Below, piece after piece: positions 7,296 to 14,601 of a stretch of 40,184 bases of DNA. Within the stretch, counting starts at the first letter, position 1. The number at the start of each line of letters is the position of its first letter. A program made the translations under genes and the position numbers. Source of the DNA: an uncultured Afifella sp. (lineage in GTDB: Bacteria; Pseudomonadota; Alphaproteobacteria; Rhizobiales; Afifellaceae); contig CALZIL010000014.1 in assembly GCA_945787495.1 (NCBI GenBank), forward strand, positions 1 to 40,184, given 5' to 3'. The notes below the pieces were generated by a model. The model did no database searches. It was not told the origin of the DNA and saw only the letters and a list, made by a program, of their open reading frames with translations.

Positions 7296-8735
7296 TCACA
7301 CCGGCAAAGTATAGGAGGTTTTGACGATGGTATAGAATTCACGGGCATAGCGGCCCTGTTCGCGCGGGCCGTAGTTGGAGCCCTTCCGGCCGCCGAACGG
7401 CACGTGATAATCGACGCCCGCCGTCGGCAAGTTGACCATCGTCATGCCGGCCTCCGAATTCCGCTTGAAGTGGCTGGCATGTTTCAGCGAGGTCGTGCAG
7501 ATTCCCGATGACAGCCCAAAGCGCGTATCGTTGGCGACGACCAGCGCCTCGTCGTAATCCTTGACGCGGATAATAGTGGCCACCGGGCCAAAGATCTCTT
7601 CGCGATTGACCCGCATGTCGTTGTTCGTTTCGGTCAACAATGCCGGCGCCAGATAGAAGCCCTCGGTGTCGCGGTTCAACCGTTCGCCGCCGCAGACGAG
7701 TCTCGCCCCTTCCTTCACGCCGATGTTGATGTAGGAGAGATCCTGATCGAGCTGACTCTGGTCGACGACGGGGCCAATCTGCGTGCCTTCCTTGCGCGCG
7801 TCGTCGACTTTCAATGTCTTCAGCGCCTCCTCCATGGCAGCGACGAACCGGTCGTGAATTCCATCGGTTGCGATCAATCGCGAAGACGCGGTGCAGCGCT
7901 GGCCGGTGGAATAATAAGCACCCTGTATGGCGCAGTTGATGGCGGTATCGAGGTCGGCATCGTCCAGTACGACGAGAGGGTTCTTGCCGCCCATCTCCAT
8001 CTGCACCCGGGCCAGCCGAGCAACCGCCCTGGTGGCGATGGTCTTTCCGGTTTCGACCGACCCGGTGAAGCTGATGGCGTCAATATCGGGCGCGTCCAAG
8101 ATTGCCTCGCCGACCACGGAGCCGCGCCCCATCACAAGGTTGAACACGCCCTCGGGAACGCCGGCGCGAGCAATGATGTCGGCCAGCGCCCAGGCGCAGC
8201 CAGGCACCAAATCCGCGGGCTTGAAGACGACGCAGTTCCCGTAGGCAAGGGCCGGCGCGATCTTCCAGGCGGGGATCGCGATCGGGAAATTCCAGGGCGT
8301 GATCACCGCAATTACGCCGACCGGCTCGCGAGTGATCTCCACATCGATGTCTGGGCGGATGGAGGGCAGCTTCTCGCCCTCGGGCCGCAGCACCTCGCCG
8401 GCGAAGAATTTGAAGATCTGTCCGGCGCGGGCGACCTCACCGATGCCCTCCGGCAGGGTCTTGCCTTCCTCGCGCGACAGCAGGTCGCCCAACTCTTCCT
8501 TGCGGGCCATGATCTCGTTGCCGATCGCCTCCAGCATGTCGGCACGCGCCTGAATATTTCCCCTCGACCAGGCCGGGAAGGCCGTGCGCGCAGCGGCGAT
8601 GGCCTGTGCAGCCAGCTTTGCGTCGGCGCGGGCGTACTCTCCGACCACATCGGCCAGGTCCGACGGATTGACGTCGGCATTGACGTCAACGCCTTCGACC
8701 CATTCACCGGCGATCAGGTTCCTGCAAATACTCAT
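7296..8735 (-). CDS. 2,5-dioxovalerate (alpha-ketoglutaric semialdehyde) dehydrogenase
   Basis: An NAD(P)-dependent aldehyde dehydrogenase of 479 residues. All catalytic elements are present: Asn149 in TPWNF, Lys172 in VFKPAD, the FTGSVETGK cofactor loop, Glu247 in QMEMGGKNP and the nucleophile Cys281 in TGQRCTASSR. The sequence style (GYAREFYT-like C-terminus, FKRNSEAGM) matches the semialdehyde dehydrogenases that finish the oxidative (non-phosphorylating) pentose and hexarate pathways by forming 2-oxoglutarate. The start ATG at 8735 has AGGGAAA upstream and gives the family's usual N-terminus. It lies 20 bp after the FAH-family dehydratase gene on the same strand, which would make its substrate, the same gene order logic as xylX-xylA of Caulobacter. 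This linkage makes the assignment more secure than sequence alone. Confidence 0.88.
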   Translation of the reverse strand: MSICRNLIAGEWVEGVDVNADVNPSDLADVVGEYARADAKLAAQAIAAARTAFPAWSRGNIQARADMLEAIGNEIMARKEELGDLLSREEGKTLPEGIGEVARAGQIFKFFAGEVLRPEGEKLPSIRPDIDVEITREPVGVIAVITPWNFPIAIPAWKIAPALAYGNCVVFKPADLVPGCAWALADIIARAGVPEGVFNLVMGRGSVVGEAILDAPDIDAISFTGSVETGKTIATRAVARLARVQMEMGGKNPLVVLDDADLDTAINCAIQGAYYSTGQRCTASSRLIATDGIHDRFVAAMEEALKTLKVDDARKEGTQIGPVVDQSQLDQDLSYINIGVKEGARLVCGGERLNRDTEGFYLAPALLTETNNDMRVNREEIFGPVATIIRVKDYDEALVVANDTRFGLSSGICTTSLKHASHFKRNSEAGMTMVNLPTAGVDYHVPFGGRKGSNYGPREQGRYAREFYTIVKTSYTLPV

Positions 8736-8755
8736 TCCATCTGTTTCCCTTGCGT

Positions 8756-9937
8756 TCAGATAAGCTTGCGGGCGGCAAGGTTGCGCATTAGCGCACCCGT
8801 GCCGAAGGTCCAAGGCGCCGTCTTGTTCGAGAGGGTTACGCGGTTGACCAGCGCCCCCAACTGCGGCGCCGCGATGGTGACAACATCGCCCAGCTTGTGC
8901 GTGAAGCCCATGCCTGGAGAATCGCGGTCTTCGACGGGCGCGAACATGGTACCGGTGAAGAGTGCCAGGCCGTCCGGGTACTGGTGGTTACGCCCGATGG
9001 TCTGGCCGACCAGATCCAGCGGATCACGGCTGATCTCAGCCATTGAGCTGTTGCCTTCCATCACAAAGCCGTCCGGTCCCTCGACCGTCAGCGAAACTTC
9101 GAAAGCGCGCACGTCGTCGATGCCGAAATGCTCGTCGAAAAGGCGCAGAAAGGGACCGATAGCGCAGGAGGCGTTATTGTCCTTCGCTCGGCCCAGCAGC
9201 AGCGCACTGCGTCCCTCGAAATCTCGCAGATTGACGTCATTGCCCAGCGTGGCGGCAACGCTCCTTCCGGCCGCATTCGCGATCATCACGACCTCGGGCT
9301 CGGGATTGTTCCAGGTGGAGTCAGGATGCAGGCCGACCTCTGCCCCGGTTCCCACCGCCGACATGGGCTGCGCCTTGGTGAACACCTCGGCATAGGGGCC
9401 GATGCCGACCTCGAGATATTGCGACCAGAGGCCGCGCTCGATGAGCATCTGTTTCAGCCGCTCCGCCTCTTCCGAACCGGGCTTCACCTTCGCCAAATCA
9501 CCGCCAATTTCGCGGTCGATTTTTTCGCGGGCGGCTTGGGCACCGACCGGGTCGCCCTTGGCATGTTCCTCGATGACGCGTTCCAGCGTCGAACGCACGA
9601 AGGTCACGCCACAGGCCTTCAAGGCCTGCAGGTCGACAGGCGCCAGAAATTGCGGTCGTGAAGGATCCAACGCGTCCGCATGGCTGTTCGCCAGAACATC
9701 GGCGACCGATCCCATCGCCTCGCCCTCATGGGCCTGCAACGCCGATAGTGCATCCTTCCTGTTCAGGAGCTCGGAAACCGTCGGGGCCAGATGCGATATG
9801 TCATATACATTGCCGCCACGGATCACTACGACGCTGGGCCCGGGAATTTCACCGGGTCGCCAGGCGCGGCCGATCAGGGTCGCCCGGCCGCTATCGGCGG
9901 GCATGATGGTGTCCGGGTTTAGGGTAAAGTTTGTCAT
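8756..9937 (-). CDS. FAH-family 2-keto-3-deoxy-pentonate dehydratase (XylX-like)
   Basis: A 393-residue protein of the fumarylacetoacetate hydrolase superfamily. The metal site acids are visible in NNPEPEVV (two Glu) and GNDVNLRD (Asp), with a Lys in GRAKDNN and a C-terminal GDVVTIAAPQLG strand. The length and the N-terminal region with GVTFVRSTLERVIEEHAKGD fit the long subgroup that includes Caulobacter 2-keto-3-deoxy-D-xylonate dehydratase, rather than the short FAH hydrolases of about 280 residues. Such enzymes dehydrate 2-keto-3-deoxy-D-pentonate to 2-oxoglutaric semialdehyde, the substrate of the dehydrogenase encoded 20 bp downstream. A related D-arabinonate or hexonate-derived substrate is possible. 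The upstream space to 10406 is shared with a divergent gene and contains repeat copy B and a transposase relic. Confidence 0.8.
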   Translation of the reverse strand: MTNFTLNPDTIMPADSGRATLIGRAWRPGEIPGPSVVVIRGGNVYDISHLAPTVSELLNRKDALSALQAHEGEAMGSVADVLANSHADALDPSRPQFLAPVDLQALKACGVTFVRSTLERVIEEHAKGDPVGAQAAREKIDREIGGDLAKVKPGSEEAERLKQMLIERGLWSQYLEVGIGPYAEVFTKAQPMSAVGTGAEVGLHPDSTWNNPEPEVVMIANAAGRSVAATLGNDVNLRDFEGRSALLLGRAKDNNASCAIGPFLRLFDEHFGIDDVRAFEVSLTVEGPDGFVMEGNSSMAEISRDPLDLVGQTIGRNHQYPDGLALFTGTMFAPVEDRDSPGMGFTHKLGDVVTIAAPQLGALVNRVTLSNKTAPWTFGTGALMRNLAARKLI

Positions 9938-9984
9938 CTACATCACCGCGCCGATATTCCAGGGCACGAATTCGTTCTCGCCCA

Positions 9985-10083
9985 AGGTCTGTCCCGGTGA
10001 CACGATCGCATGGTGCCCGGCCGCCTGTCCTTCGTTCCTGCGCAATCAGGCAGGCTTAACTGAATGCGGTTCGCGGTCAACTT
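9985..10083 (-). repeat. Dispersed intergenic repeat, copy B
   Basis: The reverse complement of this 99-bp stretch matches 1046-1159 with about 10 mismatches and without the 15-bp tandem duplication seen there. It lies within the 469-bp space between two divergent genes (FAH-family dehydratase and DapA-family dehydratase), 48 bases upstream of the former, so it may sit in that gene's promoter region. The remainder of the space holds a short IS3-type transposase relic (10106-10168); 10169-10406 shows nothing I can name. Confidence 0.8.
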
Positions 10084-10105
10084 AAACTGCTGCCTTAGCT
10101 TGGAC

Positions 10106-10168
10106 CGCCCGGCGACAGACCTCGGCAACCGGTGCCCCTTTCTCCGCATACCTCAAAACGAAGGCGAT
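10106..10168 (-). pseudogene. Relic of an IS3-family transposase OrfA
   Basis: The 21 codons read IAFVLRYAEKGAPVAEVCRRA, which is the helix-turn-helix beginning of IS3-type OrfA proteins (typical form: QIAFALRQAE, a Gly, then PVAEVCRK). There is no start codon in this frame, the matching helix (GISEATFY-type) that should follow is absent, and the frame enters repeat copy B and stops. It is a short remnant of an old insertion. Confidence 0.6.
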
Positions 10169-10406
10169 CCTGGATCTGAGGGCAATGCGATCGATTGTCG
10201 CCTAAACGAACCGGCGAGACTTTTTTGGGTTTGGTAATAGTGGCTCTGAGTACGTCCTGGTGGCTTTTCCGTAAATCGCGCTTTTCCTGTGAACCAGCGG
10301 AACCGCTTAGAGCGGCAAAGCACATCCGTTTGATTGCGAACACCTGCCGCCTGCCATAGGATCGCCGGGCGTTCTGCAGCTCCATACCGATCAGGCCAAG
10401 GGTACA

Positions 10407-11321
10407 ATGACAATTCCCTATGCCGGCGTTTGGCCGGTCGCGCCGACGCCGTTCGCCGATACCGGCACACTGGATCTGGAGGGCCAGAAGCGCGTTCTTG
10501 ATTGTATGATCGATCAAGGCGTTGACGGCATATGTATCCTCGCCAACTACTCCGAACAATTCCTGCTGTCGGATGAAGAGCGCGACAAACTCATGCGGCT
10601 CTCGCTGGAGTATGTCGCCGGCCGTGTTCCGGTGGTTGTCACATGCTCGCACTTTTCGTCCCGGATTGTCATGGGGCGTTGCCGTTTGGCAGCTGAGCTA
10701 GGCGCTGCAATGATCATGTTGATGCCGCCGTACCACGGAGCACTGCTGATGGCGACCGAGGCCGGGACGTACGAACAGTTTGCCCGCGCGGCGGAAGTCG
10801 GGCTGCCGATCATGGTGCAGGACGCGCCCCTGTCCGGTGTGGAGTTACCGGTGCCGTTTCTTGTGAGAATGGCGCGTGAGATTGAACAGGTCGCCTACTT
10901 CAAGATCGAAACACCGCAAGCCGCCGCCAAGCTGCGGGCGCTGGTCAAAATGGGCGGCGGCTTCATCGACGGGCCGTTTGACGGTGAAGAGGCGATTACG
11001 TTGATGGCTGATCTTGACGCGGGCGCGACCGGGACCATGCCGAGCGCGCTTTTGCCGGATTTGATCAAACCGGTTGTCGAAGCGCACCGGAACGGACAAC
11101 GCGATACTGCTGCGGACGCGTATGCGCGCATCCTGCCGCTGGTCAATTATGAAAACCGCCAGTGCGGTCTTCGCGCCTGCAAGACCGTGATGATGAAGGG
11201 CGGCGTGATCAAGTCCGATTATGTCCGCCATCCGCTGTCACCGCTCGATCCAGCGACGCAAACGGGATTGTTGGAGCTTGCCCGGGAGCTTGATCCGATG
11301 GCGCTCCGCTGGGGCAGATGA
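10407..11321 (+). CDS. DapA-family L-2-keto-3-deoxyarabonate dehydratase
   Basis: A 304-residue TIM-barrel enzyme of the dihydrodipicolinate synthase/N-acetylneuraminate lyase family. Schiff-base Lys166 is in VAYFKIETP. The aldolase tyrosine of the usual YNxP motif is replaced in IMVQDAPLSG (about 136-144). That replacement and the GGFIDGPFDGEEAITLMADL-type C-terminal block are what I associate with the L-2-keto-3-deoxyarabonate dehydratases of the oxidative L-arabinose pathway, which yield 2-oxoglutaric semialdehyde. The dehydrogenase at 7296-8735 would use that product. The gene is divergent from the FAH-family dehydratase, so two stereochemically distinct keto-deoxy-pentonates may converge on one dehydrogenase. 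A keto-deoxy-hexonate aldolase role is the alternative. The ATG at 10407 fits the family start; the ribosome-binding site (AAGGGT) is modest. Confidence 0.82.
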   Translation: MTIPYAGVWPVAPTPFADTGTLDLEGQKRVLDCMIDQGVDGICILANYSEQFLLSDEERDKLMRLSLEYVAGRVPVVVTCSHFSSRIVMGRCRLAAELGAAMIMLMPPYHGALLMATEAGTYEQFARAAEVGLPIMVQDAPLSGVELPVPFLVRMAREIEQVAYFKIETPQAAAKLRALVKMGGGFIDGPFDGEEAITLMADLDAGATGTMPSALLPDLIKPVVEAHRNGQRDTAADAYARILPLVNYENRQCGLRACKTVMMKGGVIKSDYVRHPLSPLDPATQTGLLELARELDPMALRWGR

Positions 11322-11715
11322 TCCCCCATTCGCGCGGCAAATTAATCCAGGATAGCACCGCCATTTGGAGCGCTGAGTTGAGCCTCGGTGTGCCCTGGCC
11401 GACGTGAGCCCAGATCGTGCCGCCGTATGCCATCGGCATTCTCGCGGTCTTCGGGGTCATTCAACGCACCGCCGTTTTTGAATATCAGCCTGACCCTATG
11501 CCTCCCTGTGGCAAGAAACGGACTCACAGGCGCCGTGCCAGAAACTTCTGCTTTCGGGCTCTAACCGGATATCAGTTAGCCGATGTCCGCTTTTCCATGA
11601 GTTCGATCTGCTTACGCGGGTAGACCGGGTTGAATATTGTGTAAACTCCTTTGTCGAATTGGCAGCCCGGCATGCCGGAGCCGCAGTCTTCAGGACGACG
11701 TTCGAGAGCAACAAG
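11322..11715. other. 394-bp intergenic region without a recognisable gene
   Basis: The space between the DapA-family gene and dgoK has no open frame with family resemblance. It contains GATGTCCGCTTTTCC at 11582-11596, a motif shared with two other intergenic spaces. On the minus strand a short frame reading VYTIFNPVYPRKQIELMEKR precedes a stop and might be the tail of a lost gene, but I cannot assign it. I see no clear terminator or promoter. Confidence 0.5.
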
Positions 11716-12645
11716 ATGACCGTTCCTGCATGGTGTTCAGCCGCGCTCGTGGCAGTGGACTGGGGCACTACCAATCGCCGTGGCTATTTGCTCGACGGCA
11801 ATGGAGCGATATTGGATGCACGAAAGGATGACCTCGGTCTTGTCAACGTAAAGGATGGCCGTTTTCAGGAGGCCTTCGAAATCCTTACCGCACCATGGAT
11901 CGAGACGTGTGGGGCGATGCCGGCATTGCTCTCCGGCATGGTCGGCGCGACCAAGGGGTGGACGGAAGCCCCTTATTGTCCACTGCCAGCCGGGCTAGAC
12001 GAATTGGCCGGATCTTTGGAACGGGCGCCATCGGACGATCAGATTTGGATTGTCCCCGGTGTTTCAACTCGTGATCGGATCGGTGTCGCCGATGTCATTC
12101 GGGGTGAGGAAATTCAGGCGATAGCCGCCGGCTGGCAAGACGACAGCTCCTTGATCGTCGTCCCCGGCACTCACAGTAAATGGGTTCATGTACGGGAAGG
12201 GCGCATCATCGAATTCACGACGTTCATGACCGGGGATTTATTTGGGGCGATCCTTAATCACACCGTGATATCGCAACTTCGCGTCAAGGATAGCATTGGT
12301 GATCAAAACGCCTTCGCGCTCGGTGTCGATGTCGGTTTTTCGCACAACGGAGAGCTCACCCACGTCCTTTTTGGCGCGAGAACCCGGGTCTTGTTCGGGG
12401 AATTGGCGCCTGATGCCGTATCCGACTACCTCTCAGGCTTGCTTATCGGCGCGGAAATAGCGGGCGCGCTTTCTGCCCATGGTCCTGATGTCTCCTCTGT
12501 AAAGCTGATAGGAAGCGAACACCTTTGCGAGACTTATCGCATGGCCCTTGAAAGTCGTGGCGCAAAAGTCAGCGTCGTGGGGCCTTGCGCAATAGGAAGA
12601 ATTTACGCGGATTTGGCAAAGCGGGCAGGTATCCTGAAAACCTAA
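11716..12645 (+). CDS. dgoK: 2-dehydro-3-deoxygalactonokinase
   Basis: A 309-residue sugar kinase of the DgoK family (ASKHA fold). The phosphate-1 motif is VAVDWGTTNRRGYLLD near the N-terminus. LLSGMVGATKGW, the VPGVSTRD segment, VVPGTHSKWV and FTTFMTGDLF are the family's signature blocks. It phosphorylates 2-keto-3-deoxy-D-galactonate at C6 in the cytoplasm, in the De Ley-Doudoroff route for galactonate. I start it at the ATG at 11716, because this puts the kinase motif about 13 residues from the start as in homologues; the longer frame from 11659 has no support. Its stop codon is 4 bp from the aldolase gene that uses its product, so the two are translationally linked. No galactonate dehydratase gene is nearby. 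Confidence 0.93.
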   Translation: MTVPAWCSAALVAVDWGTTNRRGYLLDGNGAILDARKDDLGLVNVKDGRFQEAFEILTAPWIETCGAMPALLSGMVGATKGWTEAPYCPLPAGLDELAGSLERAPSDDQIWIVPGVSTRDRIGVADVIRGEEIQAIAAGWQDDSSLIVVPGTHSKWVHVREGRIIEFTTFMTGDLFGAILNHTVISQLRVKDSIGDQNAFALGVDVGFSHNGELTHVLFGARTRVLFGELAPDAVSDYLSGLLIGAEIAGALSAHGPDVSSVKLIGSEHLCETYRMALESRGAKVSVVGPCAIGRIYADLAKRAGILKT

Positions 12646-12649
12646 AAGG

Positions 12650-13303
12650 ATGAGCATCGTGGATTGGAAATCGGCACTGACTCCCCTTCCTCTGATCGCC
12701 ATTCTTCGGGGACTTCGGCCGGAAAATGCCAGTAATATCATCGGAGCGCTTTGCGAGGCGGGCTTTGGTGCTGTTGAGGTCCCCCTCAACAGTCCGCAAC
12801 CGTTGAAGAGCATCGAGATTGCTGCACGGGAGTTCGCAGATGGCCTTCTCGTCGGCGCGGGCACGGTGCTGCGCCCAGACGATGTCCAGGGGGTGCGCGA
12901 AGCCGGAGGTCAGTTTGTCGTCAGTCCCAATACTGATCCAACGGTGATTACGGCAACGAAATCCCTGGGATTGTTGAGTGTGCCGGGGGTGAGTACGCCA
13001 AGCGAGGCTTTCACGGCATTGAAAGCTGGTGCCGATATCCTGAAGGCGTTCCCTGCCGAAGCCTTGCCGCCGAAAATCATTAAAGCCTGGCGGGCCGTTC
13101 TCCCGGAAGAAATATGGCTTCTGCCTGTTGGAGGCATCACGCCGGAGGCAATGGCGCCATACCTGGCGGTGGGCGCCGACGGCTTCGGTTTGGGGTCGTC
13201 TCTTTTTCGGCCGGAATTCACAGCAGTGGAGGTCTCCAAACACGCGCGATTGTTCGTGTCAGCTTACCGGTCGTTGATGGATCATCAATCCGACGCGCCC
13301 TAA
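12650..13303 (+). CDS. dgoA: 2-dehydro-3-deoxy-6-phosphogalactonate aldolase
   Basis: A 217-residue class I aldolase of the KDPG/KDPGal family. LIAILRGLRPENA (about 15-27) supplies the substrate-binding Arg. Glu43 lies in GAVEVPLNS, and Schiff-base Lys132 in ADILKAFPAE. LLPVGGITPE and GLGSSLFRP form the phosphate site. The PLNSPQP motif (rather than the TLRT of KDPG aldolases) and the adjacent dgoK favour the galacto-specific enzyme, which splits 2-keto-3-deoxy-6-phosphogalactonate to pyruvate and glyceraldehyde 3-phosphate. The start ATG overlaps the AAAGG ribosome-binding site region at the end of dgoK. A 172-bp gap with small hairpins separates it from the downstream ABC binding-protein gene, which may be part of the same operon. 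Confidence 0.94.
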   Translation: MSIVDWKSALTPLPLIAILRGLRPENASNIIGALCEAGFGAVEVPLNSPQPLKSIEIAAREFADGLLVGAGTVLRPDDVQGVREAGGQFVVSPNTDPTVITATKSLGLLSVPGVSTPSEAFTALKAGADILKAFPAEALPPKIIKAWRAVLPEEIWLLPVGGITPEAMAPYLAVGADGFGLGSSLFRPEFTAVEVSKHARLFVSAYRSLMDHQSDAP

Positions 13304-13475
13304 TTGGCAATATGAACAAAACCGCATTAGCATCATGGGCTGGAGTCCGTAGGGCTCCATCTTGCTTCCGGCGAAGATGGGCGGAAACGTGTAGCTGCGG
13401 TCCTGGAAGCAAATCACCCGGCAACACCTAAAACGCGGTGACCGGGATTAAATATACAAAGGGAGGACATTGATC

Positions 13476-14543
13476 ATGTCAGCGAAACAAACCTTCATCC
13501 TAGCGGCGGTTTGCAGTCTTTTCGCATCCGGCGCATTTGCACAAACCGGCATCCTGGACAAGGCGGTTGGCGGCTATACGTTTAAAGACGCCGCCATGGA
13601 AGCGCCCGATACCAAGAACTACAATTCGGCCGACGGCAAGTTAACATTCGCGATCGTCACACACACTGCGGGCAATGGCTTTTTCGATCCGGTATATACC
13701 GGCGCAAAGGTCGCGGCGGACCTCTTCGGCATCAATCTTATCATGCTCGGTTCCGAAGCGCCGGTTGACGACATTCCGCGTGAGATCGAGATTATCAACC
13801 AGGTCATTCAGGATCCGACAATCGACGGGCTGATCCTGACCACGCCCCAATCAGGCGCTTATGACGATATCGTCAAGAGCTTGCTTGACCGCGGCGTTCA
13901 TGTTGCAACCACAAATTCCTATGACGGTGCAATCTACAATCGTAACAGCATCAGCCATACCGGTCAGGACGCTTCGGCAGCGGCAATCGGCGGCGAAGCC
14001 ATGGCCAAGTGCATTCTGGATGGGGGCATCAGCGGCGGCACCATTGTCTTCCCGAACACAACGACGCTTGGCAATGTCGAGGTGAACAACCGCATCACGG
14101 CGGCGTTTGAGGCAACGGTCAAAGCCCTTAACGCTGCTGGCAAACTGGGTGATTTTGTTGTCGACGCCGGTCCGGAAAATATCGGCATTGACGTTGACAA
14201 GGACAATATCGTGGCCTCAGTCGCATCTCTCATTGAGTCACGCGGCGACGTGGTCGGCGCCTTTGCGGCCAACGGATTTGTCACGCCGGCACTGGGCAAT
14301 GCCATTGCGCAGCTGAATGCCGGCGACAAGATCTGCTCATTCGGATTTGATCTTGGACCGGCTCAGCAGGAGCAGATCAAGGCAGGCCATCTTGACGGGT
14401 CGCTTGGTCAGCAGCCCTTCTTGCAGGGATTTTGGCCGGTAGCGCAGCTCTATCTTGAAATCGACCGCGGCATTTCGGCGGCGAATTTGGACACGCGCGC
14501 CCAGCTGGTGACCAAAGAGGGCGTCCCCCTCCTTCTGATTTGA
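13476..14543 (+). CDS. Sugar ABC transporter periplasmic substrate-binding protein (second system)
   Basis: A 355-residue periplasmic binding protein of PBP type 1, with a signal peptide (MSAKQTFILAAVCSLFASG, cleavage probably after GAFA before QTG). Domain features include NGFFDPVYTGAKVAADLFG, PTIDGLILTTPQ, GVHVATTNSYDG, HTGQDASAAAIGG and FGFDLGPAQQEQIKAG. It is only distantly similar to the protein at 3860-4807, and carries an insertion after the signal peptide (about 30 residues before the first beta strand), so it probably binds another sugar. I use the ATG at 13476, 9 bases after GGGAGG, instead of the TTG at 13470. It heads a compact importer operon with a fused permease and an ATPase downstream, immediately after dgoK-dgoA, so galactose or a galactoside/galactonate precursor is a reasonable guess. 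Confidence 0.93.
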   Translation: MSAKQTFILAAVCSLFASGAFAQTGILDKAVGGYTFKDAAMEAPDTKNYNSADGKLTFAIVTHTAGNGFFDPVYTGAKVAADLFGINLIMLGSEAPVDDIPREIEIINQVIQDPTIDGLILTTPQSGAYDDIVKSLLDRGVHVATTNSYDGAIYNRNSISHTGQDASAAAIGGEAMAKCILDGGISGGTIVFPNTTTLGNVEVNNRITAAFEATVKALNAAGKLGDFVVDAGPENIGIDVDKDNIVASVASLIESRGDVVGAFAANGFVTPALGNAIAQLNAGDKICSFGFDLGPAQQEQIKAGHLDGSLGQQPFLQGFWPVAQLYLEIDRGISAANLDTRAQLVTKEGVPLLLI

Positions 14544-14601
14544 GGCGACATGGCCTACCGGGCGTGTTGGCGGGTTATCCGGATTTCATTTATTTGCCGA
14601 G

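Noticed and set aside
7854-9395. Plus-strand frame of 513 codons opposite the aldehyde dehydrogenase and FAH-family genes
   Set aside because: Long antisense frame caused by GC-rich codon structure; spans two real genes and has no family motifs.
10095-10652. Minus-strand open frame of 185 codons overlapping the DapA-family gene
   Set aside because: It is a shadow of the dehydratase gene in its first half and runs through the transposase relic and repeat in another frame; no family resemblance.
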